Assembly (NCBI RefSeq): GCF_000004075.3
Contig: NC_026655.2
Span: 24,537,489-24,601,488, forward strand
Reading direction: 5' to 3'
Source: Cucumis sativus
Lineage: Eukaryota > Streptophyta > Magnoliopsida > Cucurbitales > Cucurbitaceae
Length of the DNA: 64,000 bases
Part shown: piece after piece, positions 34,922 through 46,270 of the stretch
Numbering within the stretch: the first letter of the stretch is position 1
How the letters are laid out: every line of letters begins with the position of its first letter
Notes under the pieces: generated by a model
Database searches by the model: none
Told to the model about the DNA's origin: nothing
What the model saw: only the letters and a program-made list of their open reading frames with translations
Translations under genes and position numbers: made by a program

Positions 34922-37609
34922 TCAAGCCGACAATGGAGCAAAATCAAAGCTTCTAAACTTAGAATTGTTGAACCCGAAACAGACAATTTTCCGTACGCTG
35001 GCAAGATTTTTCTTGTAATTGAAACCTTTCTTTACTTGCCCTTGAAGCTTTGTCTTGCACATCTGAATGTCATTAAGCTGCCCTTTCATTGTTGCAACCT
35101 CCCTTTTCATCATATTTATCTCGTTTTGTGAATTCATCGTCCAACTTGTTCCTGGACATTTACTTTCACCCACCACAACCCGGTTTCTCATTTGTTGGTC
35201 AACCAATCCAAATGGTGTTCTAGGCTTTGTCATGCTCACTTGTTCCAAAAGAATGAAACTCGTTACGTATTTCAGCGGTAGCCTATTGTTCTTCGTTATG
35301 TGCTCCCTTGCTGCTTGGGATAGTTTATGGTATTTCAAGGATCTACATAGGCATGTCCTTTCTTCTTCTGTTAACTCAGGATGTGCCTGAAAAAGTTCAA
35401 AAACTTATGTTAATATTGCTCAATACCGACCCAAACCAAGAATTTGAGATTATTCAAATTGAAACTTAGCATTTTCCAAATGGAACTTTCTTTACCTTCA
35501 GGTACATATCAATTGCTCTATACAAATTGTTACAACAAACCCGAGCATCTTGTGGCAATGCTTCCGCGAGGACTAGGAAACCATCTGCTTTGAGGTTCTG
35601 ATCTTGTGCAACAAGCATAAGATAAGCATCCACCAATCTCCCAACATCAGATAAATTTGATTGAGCATTATCTGATATGTGAGAAGCATAGAATTTTACG
35701 ATCCGAGTAACAATGGCAACGTCGTAAACACCATCATCGTCTCCGTAGTTTTTGACAAGTAAATCTGAAGCATGACATTTTTCTAACATCATGGCCAATC
35801 TACTTTCAATCCTAGTTAACAATTGGGAGTCAATCTTCATTACAGATCCCAACTTCAAAATATGAAGCAGAAAAGTAGAGGTAACCGAATTTTCCTCTTC
35901 AGGAAGTAACCGAATTAAACTTTCAATTGCCATTGCTTTCAATTTGTCAGTAGAATTGTTCAGCATCAAATTCTCAAATTCACTCATTAACCGAGCAAAC
36001 CATCTCATTGTCCAGTGTGCTATACACGATTCTGCAACCTCAAACTTCATTCCTCTTTGTTTTCCTGATTCAATCACCTCAATGAAATGATCAATACGAA
36101 GAATCAAAACATCCTTAAACCACCAGTTGTCAGCAACGACTTCGAGCCTTACATTATCAACATTATAATCACTATTACAGAAGGATTCCGGGTTCATACA
36201 AGCCTTCCGGGCGATTGCTTCAGAACAGCGTTTTGGGATGTGGAGCTGATTGGCACATCGAGAAATGGACTCACAACTTTTGAGAACTTTGAATGTATCT
36301 TTCCATGATGAAGATATTACAAAGCTCAAGAAGGCTTCTGCTTTGGAAGTGAGATTCCCTTGTGCAAGATCATCAGTCATTTCAAGAAAATGTGTTGCAC
36401 AGTAAAGAGGAGCAACATTTTTGGCAGTTAAATCAACCTTCCACCCATAGCAAAACTTCATCACCAACTCAAAAGCCATAGGTCCCCCTGGAAGATTGTT
36501 CAGTTGTATTGTGCTGACACTGTTGTTATTTTGCACTTCATGGCTGCTGTTTTGGATTATCATTCTATTCAGATATTTGCTTCTTGCAACCATTGGGAGC
36601 TGAAAAGATGACAGATCACACCATTACAGTCCAAACTCAGTTGTTATATACAGATTAAATTCTATTTTGGTTTCTCAATTTTTGTTTAAGCCCTTATATC
36701 TGACCGTAGATATATTAATATTTTCTAGAACTCGTAGATAACCATTTGATCTTTTATTTTAAGCTTATAGACACTACTTCCGTCTATTGATTTCTTTATT
36801 ATGTTGTTACCTTTTTAGGAGTGTTTTCTCCAAAAACCAAGCCAAGTTTTAAAACTAAAAGATGTGGGTTTCAAAAAAACTCGTTTTTGAAATTTGGCTA
36901 AAATCTTTGTTTAATTAAACTGTAATATATTGTTATTTTGATAAAAGAAGCTCATTTCATAACTAAAGAGAGCCTTTATATACCACCATGGTCATACGAT
37001 TCACTTAGAATCTTACATGAAAAAATCAACGTTAGAAATTTCTCATTAACTTACAAGAAGCTTTTTCCTGGAAAACCATCCTTGTTTCAAATTTCAAAAT
37101 AGATGATAGCAGGATAAAATTTCTTGAAAAACAGGGAAGATAAATAGTAGAACTCAGAAAAACTTGTACAGAGCGATGGTCCATGAGGTCAGAAGGGGTA
37201 AAGTATCTCATGGTTTTGAACTAAAAAGTTATTATTGAAGTATAAGGCTGTAAATTTAACTGACAAGATAATAAGATAACAGTACCTTGTGCAGGTGAAA
37301 GCAAAATTCCCCAACCTGAACAATTAAGTCGCTCTCATATACTGGTTTTGTCTGAACAATCCTTCAATGAGCAAATCTTAAGTAAATAAGTGCTTAATAG
37401 AGTGATCATATCAAAACGAAATGCACAAAGGAGTTTCAGGAGTGATATGTTAGTGTATTAGGAGTTTACCAGTTTTTGTTACTTCTTTCCATGGACTCAG
37501 CAATCATGCTTGATTTGACTGGAAAAATGACACACTTGTTATGCTTCCCACCAATCACCGATCCACATGTGGGAATTTCTCTATCGAGATTTCTCCTTTC
37601 TTCTGTCAT
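34922..37609 (-). CDS. BTB/POZ and NPH3 domain protein
   Basis: A 594-aa protein of the NRL (NPH3/RPT2-like) family, plant adaptors for CUL3 ubiquitin ligases, mostly in light and auxin responses. Four exons: 37470-37609, 37286-37361, 35496-36599, 34922-35386. The BTB domain spans about residues 58-150: SDLIVQVGEFCFHLHK, LPMVARSKYLNRMI, LPGGPMAFELVMKFCYGWKVDLT. The NPH3 domain follows: DNWWFKDVLILRIDHF, MAIESLIRLLPEEENSV, VGRLVDAYLMLVAQDQNL, FLVLAEALPQDARVCCNNLYRAIDMYLK, then HPELTEEERTCLCR and LPLKYVTSFILLEQ. The start is the first ATG downstream of a TATA-like element at 37736; the frame is open further up but lacks ATG. The exact subfamily is unknown. Confidence 0.9.
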
Positions 37610-37735
37610 CTCAACAGGATCAATGGTTGCAAACCCAATTCTAATTTGCTTTAAAGGCTTCAAAAGAATGACAGAAAGTGTTTCTCTTTTCTCTTTCTTT
37701 TTTCTGCTGTGGTCAGAAGAGTAGTAAACATCTCC

Positions 37736-37742
37736 TTAAATA
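37736..37742 (-). promoter_or_regulatory. TATA-like element of the NPH3-family gene
   Basis: The minus strand reads TATTTAA about 130 bp before the chosen ATG. It places transcription start near 37705, which makes the ATG at 37609 the first in the message. Confidence 0.4.
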
Positions 37743-40700
37743 GGACCTTTTTCATACCAAAAAGGTCATTCTTTATCCAAAAAGTAAAAGAACATTAAAC
37801 GTTACATTACAGAGTTCTAGACAAAAGGAATTTCTGTTAAGTTAATGAAGTAATTATCTCATTAATGGAGTTAGTTGGTTGTCCTATCCGATGACACTGT
37901 AAGAAGATGACCACAAACAAAACTAGAGACAACAATCATTACTTTTTTTCTCTTCATTTTCATCCACAAAACAAGAAGTTGATGATGTCAGCTTTCTCTG
38001 TCAGTGTCTCCTCCAATTCCAGCCATTATCACAATCCTCCTTCATAGCATTAGTTGTTGTACCATGAAACTGAATGCTTCATCCTCAGCCCTGAGCGTTT
38101 CAAACAGCTGATATGGTTGATACTGTGACACGTTTCGTGTCATCAAAATTTGTTTTCTCAATCAGTTTTTCTAAAAAAATGTATGGTGTATAATATTCCG
38201 CAATTAATGAAGAAACAAGCACAAGTCATAGTTCAAAGAGAAACAAACATATGTTCCATCAATATACACTTTTTAACTCTCTCTAAAATGTCTTTTACTA
38301 ATTTGGAAGAGAGAAGGGAAAAAAAGGAAGTACATAGACTTTGGCTTCATTTTCATGGTATATCAACTAATGCTATGAACAAAGACGGTGGTTTTAGATA
38401 AAAACAAGAACTTTCATTGAGAAAAAAATGAAAGAATACAATACAAAAAAAACAAGCCCTCAACAGCACTATCTCAAAAGGAAGGGTTTTCAACTAAAGA
38501 GAAACAAACATATGTTCCCTTTTCCCTTTTGTTTGCAATATTTATTATCACTTGCTCGGACTAAAATAATTTACATCTCAAACATAAACTCTATAATAAC
38601 CTAGAGATTATTATAATCAATAGGCTAGAATAACCAATACATCAACCCAAACACCCCTTAACATGTTATCTAGAACAAGGTATAAATCACTCCAAATATC
38701 CGACGATCGTATTCAATTAAGACTACATGAAATCGAAGCCAAAATGTATACATTTTGCTCCGGGCCATGGAAGCTGAGAAATAAGAAACTGAAGCAAAGT
38801 CATCATCAAAAGAGAGATTATAAATTTGATGGAGTTCAAGGTCTTGGCCTCCTTGAAACTGCTCTAAGAGACTGATTCCAAAAGGAAAGCAGCAGAAAAA
38901 TAAATCTATTTGATGTGTTTGTAAACAAATTTCAGACAAACGAAGTTCCATCTTTGACACTAATGATATTGTCACCTTTGATTCTGCCTCTTCACATAGA
39001 TCGGTTTCTTAAGAAAATTATGAACAAGAACCAAGTCTTTTATCTTCTTTAATGTAAGTATTAGTATCCAGTTTTGAATATCAATTAATAATAGAAGTGT
39101 TTTGGTTAAACAATAAATTCAGTCCTCGTAATGTGTATTTAGTTTCTAATCTAGATTTAAATCCTGGAAGTTCAGGTTATAATCTAAATAAATGTTCTCC
39201 TCAACATTGGTGCAAAATTTCAAAGGAATGAATTTTTTTCAAAACAAGAAAAAACAATCACTATCCTCTAAACTTAATTTTTTTTTTCCCCCTGATATGC
39301 GATCATTCTTATGAATATAACAAAAAGAAATCAATTTTTAATTCCAATATGTTTTCTTTGCGTTCTCATAAACATAAAATAGCACTCTTTTCAAAGAGAA
39401 TTTGAAGATGGCAATCTATCTTACACAATGATCTTTGATGACTAGTATGTTGTTGTGGTTAGTTGACCATATAAGTATGAACATGGATGTAAGACATGAC
39501 ACAACAAGGACACGGTAATATGTCACCTTTTACAAATCTAGGATACAACAAAGACACTTTTACTAAAATATGCATTTTAAAAAATATATGTATTATTTTT
39601 AGACTTGAAGGAAATTCTAAATCAATAAGTTCATAGACTTATATGCTTAAAAAATTTGGATTTGATGTATCTTTCCCTCAAAGTATATTATCATGCATCT
39701 ATTGATATATGTTGTCTATTTAGCTATATGTGTCTAACAAATGTTGGACTCATTAACCTCATATAAACTAGTGTCTCACAAACGTTGTGTAACCAAGAGT
39801 CCAACAAGTATTAGTGTTCAATTGTTTGTTAAATGACTTGTTAAAGTTAAATAATTACAATTAAATGTCATTGTCCAAACAATCTTTCCAGTTTTTCTGA
39901 AATACTCATTTAATCTCATCTTTAACTTTTAAACTATAAAAAGAAAAGGGAAAAACCACTTTTGACTCAACTATCTAACAAGCTCTGTCTCCTTACTGTT
40001 GCTTTTAATTTTGACTGAATCGGGTTGATAGAATTTTATTTTGAATCAAACAGAAGTTGTTTTGTAATATAACATTAAGTTCTAGGTAGACAGAACAGGG
40101 GAACTAAAGTTTTTTCTTTATAAGGGAATGTGAAGGTAAACATCAATTTTTTGGAGTATCATATGAAGTTATACAATTTGTCAACTGTCCTTCCCAATAT
40201 CAGAATAGAAGTAAAGCATGAATAGAAAAAGAAGAGACTTTTTCTTGCTCAATCACGATTATCGAATCTTGTCAAGCAAAATATCTACAGAAAGTATAGT
40301 GTAGGGCTTCAGATCAAATCTTCAGTGTAAATTCTCCTTTCAGTTTGTTGTGTGTGTGTGGTTTGGCTTCATAGAGCTTGCTTTGGAGGCGACTCCGTCT
40401 GCAATAATTGACAGGAAAATGGTGAGTATAGGCCAAATGGAAATCTAAAATCCAACTACGAGGCCATTTATGAAGGTGTTCGATTCATGAGCTTGAAAGT
40501 TTGAATTTGTGTAACCAAGAGTTGAGAGGCCAAGGTTTGGATAGTCCACTGTGAAATGTTACAAGGTACGAGATGTTTTTGCAGTATAAAGCTCATACAG
40601 CTCGTGGTTCAACATCGATTTTGTTGGATTGTGATTACAAAAGTTAGCTTGTAGCTTAAAAGGGGTTTTTTTTTTCTTCAGAAGTTGGGTTTTATGCAGT

Positions 40701-41184
40701 TCTTAGTATCACAGATTTAATTCATAGTCTAAGATACACAAATACCAAATATAAACATGGATTGTCAACTCCAATCTTTACAAACGAAATAGACACTCCA
40801 AACATATAACTTTTGGTATACAAACCTGACCCTACTGTCCAAATGTCTCGTCTAAATATAATCACATTAAATGGAACACGGAACTAGAGTTTATTTAAAG
40901 CTCCAACTCAGAGGGAAATTGTAAGCTGCGTATATGATTGAGATAATACACTCATAATGCACTTTACAGCCAATGTTTTCAACAAAATATGCATCACGAA
41001 GACTGAAATGAATCTGAATTCTGAATAAACACAACCTCAGAAACGTGAAATCTACTAGAAGATAGTAGACCAAAAAAAGCATTATATATATACCACCACA
41101 GAACTTTCATTTTGAATAAAAGAGATGTAACAAAAGGAACAAAGAAAGACGTACGGTTCGCCTTCACCTCCATGCAGCAAGCTA
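37743..41184. other. Intergenic, no supported gene
   Basis: A 3.4-kb gap. At 38670-38975 a minus frame of about 100 codons is open but resembles nothing I know. At 40250-40430 a plus-strand stretch looks like a transcribed leader ending in atg followed at once by a strong donor (gtgagta at 40422); no downstream exon could be tied to it. The rest is AT-rich with the NF-YC 3' UTR at the end. Confidence 0.45.
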
Positions 41185-41964
41185 TTATTGATCAGGAGGG
41201 GCTTGATCTTGTGCATGCTGCCACATTTGTGGAGCCATATAAGGGTGTGATTGTGGAGCATACATAGCTGGGTCCATAACTGGCTTACCCATGATCATTC
41301 CAGGTGCCCCAACCTGAGGTGCATGCTGAGATGGCATGTAGTAAGGAAGTGTATCTCCAGGTCCCCCAACTGTCATTGATCCTCTTGGAATCGACGTGAG
41401 TACTTCATCTTTCAAATCCTCCCTCGGCACTATATCAACCAGAAAGTCGAAAATGTCAGTTCTTGTGATAGCTGCAGCAATATCATTCTTTTGAAGTGTC
41501 CTGCGCTTGTTCTCTTCGGTGTGATTCCAAGACCGTAAAGTCAATTCCAGGATGAACATTTCACATGCCCTAGCAAATAAAACAGGTGCCTCAGCTGATA
41601 TCATTCGTACATCCTCATCAGCCTTCATGATCTTCTTGATCCTTGCTAAGGGAAGACTATGGTTCTTGAAGTCTGTTACCTTCTCAATCTCTTGGTATTG
41701 ATTTACCCAAAAAGTCTGGAGCTGTTGTTGAAGCTGTTGTTGCTGCTGCTGGTGGATATGTTGATAAGCAAGTTGATGTTGAGCAAGCTGTGCTCCACCA
41801 GGTTGACTCGTAGACTGAATGCCTCCGACTGATGTAACAACAGATCCCGAAGTTGGACCTACAGACATTTGGTTGGGATGGTACAGATTGCTACCATATG
41901 CTATCTGACCTCCGCTGCCAACCGCTCCCATGGATGGAGGCTGGCCATGCCCTTGCTGATCCAT
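41185..41964 (-). CDS. NF-YC9: Nuclear transcription factor Y subunit C
   Basis: A 259-aa histone-fold subunit of the CCAAT-binding NF-Y complex, single coding exon. The N-terminal half is Gln-rich, with [12 protein letters not shown] at 72-83. The NF-YC core is about 91-185: [78 protein letters not shown]. The C-terminus is Pro/Met/Gln-rich ([24 protein letters not shown]). The Arabidopsis NF-YC3/9-like layout and the conserved position next to AMI1 and CCX support the NF-YC9 relation, though the pair cannot be separated by eye. The start is the ATG of MDQQGHGQ; the frame upstream is leader. A 5' UTR intron probably runs from about 42990 to 41995. Confidence 0.93.
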   Translation of the reverse strand: MDQQGHGQPPSMGAVGSGGQIAYGSNLYHPNQMSVGPTSGSVVTSVGGIQSTSQPGGAQLAQHQLAYQHIHQQQQQQLQQQLQTFWVNQYQEIEKVTDFKNHSLPLARIKKIMKADEDVRMISAEAPVLFARACEMFILELTLRSWNHTEENKRRTLQKNDIAAAITRTDIFDFLVDIVPREDLKDEVLTSIPRGSMTVGGPGDTLPYYMPSQHAPQVGAPGMIMGKPVMDPAMYAPQSHPYMAPQMWQHAQDQAPPDQ

Positions 41965-41994
41965 CACGGTTGAACTTTGAAATAAATCTCGAAC

Positions 41995-42990
41995 AGCTTT
42001 TGAAAGGAACAACAAACGGAATATTCAAACTATGTGCACGACACAGATAAATATTAAATATAATCAAGAATAAGATGCAAATTGAAGCAGGTTTAGAAAT
42101 GGAAACAAAAATAACATTTTTAACTGGGAAAAAGAACCAAAGAAAAATAGCTATACTAAAAGAAAGGTAATAGAAATCTATAATCCAGAACCTTAACAAG
42201 ATAGAAACCATGATATATATCACTTTTCACCTAATTATCAACAAATCAACCTATCAGAATGACCGATTCATACATATTCATGAACTGAATTGTCCAAAAC
42301 AAACTCAACACACATATAGAGAGTAATCATCGATCAAAGTAAGATTTCAACAAAAATCAATAGATCTCGGGAGGAAGTAAAAAATCCATGTAGTTTTTAT
42401 GAAATATCAGAAGGTATCAAAAGACATTTTCATGAACAAAATTCACAGCACAGTACTTGTTTCAAGCCATTACAGAAGATTCTCAAAGCTGAAACTACAG
42501 AAGTCCATATGTTCAAGAATCTATATCTATGTGCTTCCTCACCTATATCACATTATGCATCATGATTAAATGGTCTACCAAAACAAATCCTAAACACAAC
42601 CAGAAACCTTATAGAAACTCCCCCTACTTTACTTTCCCTCAGACGCAATTCATCAAAAAGGTAGAGAAGATACAAAATTATGTGAGGAAAGGGAATTGAT
42701 ATTATACTTTCAACCAAATGTAACATAGGCTAATTCATATCCACAGCTAAAAGGCTAAAACATATGAAAGAAAAAACCCAAGAAGCAGTTGAGAAAGAAC
42801 CAATCTTCTTATAGATTTTAAAGCTGTGTTGATTACAAATGAAGATCACCAACATCAATATAAAAAAGAACCATTAATTTCCACAACCAACCAAATCAAA
42901 TAACAAAACAAACAAACAAACCCAGAAAGAAATCCCACAAATATTAAGGATCAAGCAAAGAAAGAGAGAGAGAGAGAGAGAGTTTAATTA
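41995..42990 (-). other. Probable 5' UTR intron of NF-YC
   Basis: A good donor (minus strand AAAAG/GTAATT at about 42990) and a pyrimidine-rich acceptor region near 42000 bracket about 1 kb without coding sense. NF-YC genes commonly carry an intron in the leader. The upstream leader holds GA and CT runs. Confidence 0.5.
42963..42984. repeat. (AG)11 microsatellite
   Basis: An eleven-unit AG run close to the donor of the NF-YC leader intron; its length may affect leader splicing. Confidence 0.85.
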
Positions 42991-43463
42991 CCTTTTAGAG
43001 ACACAAATGATACTCAAGTAAACAAGATCTTAGATACCCTGAAAGGGAAAAAGGGAAAACCGATGAGAAAGAGATCTATGGGGAAGAATGGAAGATGACC
43101 CATGTCATAATTGAGCTAATTTGGTTTGTTAGTTGGGGTTTGAAATGCAAAAGTTACATTTTTTCTTTGGTTATTTGTTCTGGGGGGGTTGTGTCAGCGT
43201 AAAAGAAGAATAGAAAAGAAGAGAAAATCAAAGAGATTCTCATAAAAGAGAGGATTTTATGTGTTTTCGAAAAGATTAATGAATATGTTTTTGGTTAGAA
43301 ACTGACCTTATAATAAAAGGAAGGAAACAAAGAAAGAGGGAATAGCAGAGAGAGAGAGAGAAGTCTGTCTATGTCTTCGATTTCGACTTACAATCGTCAG
43401 AGCCTTAAAGGTCCTTTTATACTCCACCATTTCCTTTCTTACTATTTCCCCTTTCTTTTCTCA

Positions 43464-43490
43464 TCTCTCTCTCTCTCTCTCTCTCTCTCC
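43464..43490. repeat. (TC)13 microsatellite
   Basis: A simple CT/TC run upstream of the NF-YC leader. Confidence 0.85.
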
Positions 43491-43855
43491 CACTTTTCTT
43501 CATTTTCATCTTTAGTCCCTCAACTTCTATTAAATTCTCATTTACTCCACTTTTTATTTTTCTAACATTTGCTTATATCTTCCTTAAATTCTTCATTTTC
43601 CTAATTTACCAAAATTTAAGAGTTCAATCCACACAATTATAACTTTTACCTAATCTCTTTTTTTTTTTGCTCTAAAATAAACGTAATGAATGATGTAAAT
43701 TGACATACTTACAAAATTGATACAAACACGAAAGTTTAAAGGTGTAAATTGATATTTCTTTTTTCTAAGTTTTAAAATGTAACAACTTAGTCCTTACAGT
43801 AAAAATTTCACCAAACTAATAACTTAGTTTTTATATTAAACAAACAAATTGGACC

Positions 43856-43999
43856 CTTAATTAACTAATCTAACATAGGTAAGAAAGTTCATAATAATTG
43901 CCATCTAGATGCTAATTCATTAAAAATCTTAATTAACTAATCTAACATAGGTAAGAAAGTTCATAATAATTGCCATCTAGATGCTAATTCATTAAAAAT
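43856..43999 (+). repeat. Perfect 72-bp tandem duplication
   Basis: Units 43856-43927 and 43928-43999 are identical over 72 bases, beginning cttaattaactaatctaac and ending attcattaaaaat. The lack of any difference implies a very recent event. Confidence 0.97.
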
Positions 44000-45464
44000 A
44001 AAAATTTGAAGTGTAAGATATAAGAAGGATTAAAATTTTATTTATTGAAGTTCATAGACTAAATTGATTGAAAGTTGAGGACTCTAAAACTAATTTTATA
44101 TATTTTAAATGACTTTATGTCATTAAATTTTTTATTTTTCAATTTTAAATTTAATTTCACGTTTCAAAAAGTTATACGTTTACGCTTAAATTTGAAGTTT
44201 CATTTTCGTTTTACTTTCACATTCCATAACTTTTACATTGAACCTAATTTTCAACGAGTATTTATTTTGTTAATATTTATTCACTAATTTAAAATAATAA
44301 AATAAATTAATTCAAAATTTTTGCTTCATGCCGTTTGAAATTAATATATTCACAGTCCTTGGTTAATACCAAATAACAAAATAAACAATAGACAAAAGTT
44401 AGAAGTAAGAAGGGTAAAATATTGAAACCTAATGACTAAATGAAAACCGAACTCAAAACTCGAAATATAAAATAATATTTTAAATTTTATGAATTAAATA
44501 TAAATTAAATTTGAAAACTAGAGGTAAAGAATAATATTTGGACAAAAATAAAACTAAAAACTAATTACCTAATAAGATATTTTTTTTTTTCATTTTTCTT
44601 TTTAGTTCAACACTCTATGTTGCTTTGAGATAGTAATTAACTATTTAATCCACTTAGTAATGTATTGTCCTTTTCATTTATTTTTTAGCAAACTTTGATG
44701 AAAAGAATAATTTAATTTGAAAACCATTTCACACTTCTTCAATTTTAATAGATTTTTTTAAAAAAAATATTAATTTGAGATGAAATTCCAAGAAGAAAAA
44801 ACGAACCTCTTAGAAACTTACTAAATTTTTTTAATAGATTTTGTTTTGCAAGTCAAATGTAAAATTGTGTTATGAACTATTTCCAAGATTTATTGAAAAT
44901 AAAATAGTTTGACTTTTCTTTTACAAAAAAAATATAGGTAGGTAACTTAATTTGGACTTTTATTATGAACACGTTGTAACACATATCATGAAAATATCAT
45001 ACATTAAAATTAGAGTTAGATCATCGATCAAATGAGGTCAAAAATCTCAAATGTGATTGATCGCAATAAGCATATATTTGATCACAATTTGTGTTTGTTA
45101 GGACTGTATAGCCATAACGCTCTATCGTAAGTTCACTTTATTGTTTGTTACCTTAACACGATGATTGGGGCTCTATCGCCGACTCACTTTTATTGTAAAT
45201 TAAAAAGTTAGAAATGGTGGGTAAGTCAATCATAACGATACCATTAAAAATGTCATTCATACTAAAATCTCTTTTAAAAAAGTATTGACTAAATTTAAAC
45301 CAAAACCAAACTTGTACTGTTTTGAACCCAAGTGTTGTTAAGTGTCCACTTTTCCATTAAGTTTTCTCTTACTCGTAGCCCACTAATTTAGTGCTTCAAA
45401 GAACAATTTGGAGTGGATTTTTCTTATTCCGAAAAATGCTTTTCAGATAAATTTATTTTCAAAT

Positions 45465-45645
45465 ATAGCAAAATAAACCAAAATATTTGTAAAATATTTT
45501 GATATCCTTTAATGAGACTTATATGTGTCTATCGATGTGATAGATAGATAACAATAAACTTACGTTTGTGTGTCAACGTGATTGATAGAATTTAAAACTT
45601 TGTCTGTTACGTTTAACAGATAGACATGGTAATAGAAATTTTGTT
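45465..45645. repeat. AT-rich dispersed repeat
   Basis: Reads atagcaaaataaaccaaaatatttgtaaa, then tgtctatcgatgtgatagatag and gtcaacgtgattgatagaatt. Family as elsewhere in the window. Confidence 0.6.
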
Positions 45646-45779
45646 TACGTACATTTTAATCAATGAAAAGCATTTGATTCACAATTCCCAACTAATTATC
45701 AAACCTCAGAATTGTTCATGTTCCAACAGTTGCTAGAAAATAAATAAATAAAGAATTTTATCAAATGAGCTTCACCATA

Positions 45780-45954
45780 TCTTCTCTGCATCTGACTAAG
45801 AAAGATATGAACAATATCTTCATCAGCTGTGAACTTCCTAACCCAACTCTGAAATGAAGCTTCCATTGTTACTTCTCTTTTCAACAACTTTAAATTTTGT
45901 GTTAGTGAAAGGGCTTCCCTCCATGATTCCAAGCCAACAACCATGCCAACCTAT
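45780..45954 (-). pseudogene. Isolated exon-like segment of unknown gene
   Basis: The minus strand has a good acceptor (TTTCTTATAG before 45954), then an open, protein-like segment VGMVVGLESWREALSLTQ, KLLKREVTMEASFQSWVRKF, DEDIVHIFLSQMQRRYG, ending at a possible GTGAAG donor near 45780. The composition is clearly coding-like, but I recognise no family and find no partner exons on either side. It may be a relic of a lost neighbour or an unlinked exon of a gene I failed to assemble. Confidence 0.35.
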
Positions 45955-46270
45955 AAGAAACATTGCAGTGATTTAGTACAAAAGAACCATTGAACTCGAG
46001 TAGACAAGTCGAAGAGAAGAGTCAAGGTCATTCTCGTGCTGCTATGGGTACATTACGAGACAAATGTTGAAGTGTTTACATTTGCTTACTTAATATTGTC
46101 TTCAGGTTGTTGGCAGAGAGGGGAAATGGGATGGTTTTATGTCTACACTGCCCAGTTAAACTGCCAATTAGCAACTACTATTCTCGGTTGTTGTCCGAAC
46201 GCTGCTTCATTGGCATAAATGGAGTTTCTTGGTCTTATACTTTCAGATTATAATTTAGAAGGATGTTTAA

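Larger units (their letters stand above)
43500..45690. other. Intergenic, repeats only
   Basis: Very AT-rich. It includes the exact 72-bp tandem duplication and a copy of the AT-rich dispersed repeat; no gene seen. Confidence 0.5.

Noticed and set aside
37670-37730. Upstream small ORF before the NPH3-family start (ATG near 37727)
   Set aside because: It lies close to the TATA-like element at 37736, so it is probably upstream of the transcription start.
38670-38975. 101-codon minus-strand frame upstream of the NPH3-family gene
   Set aside because: No recognisable motif and no clear splice partners; long enough to arise by chance here.
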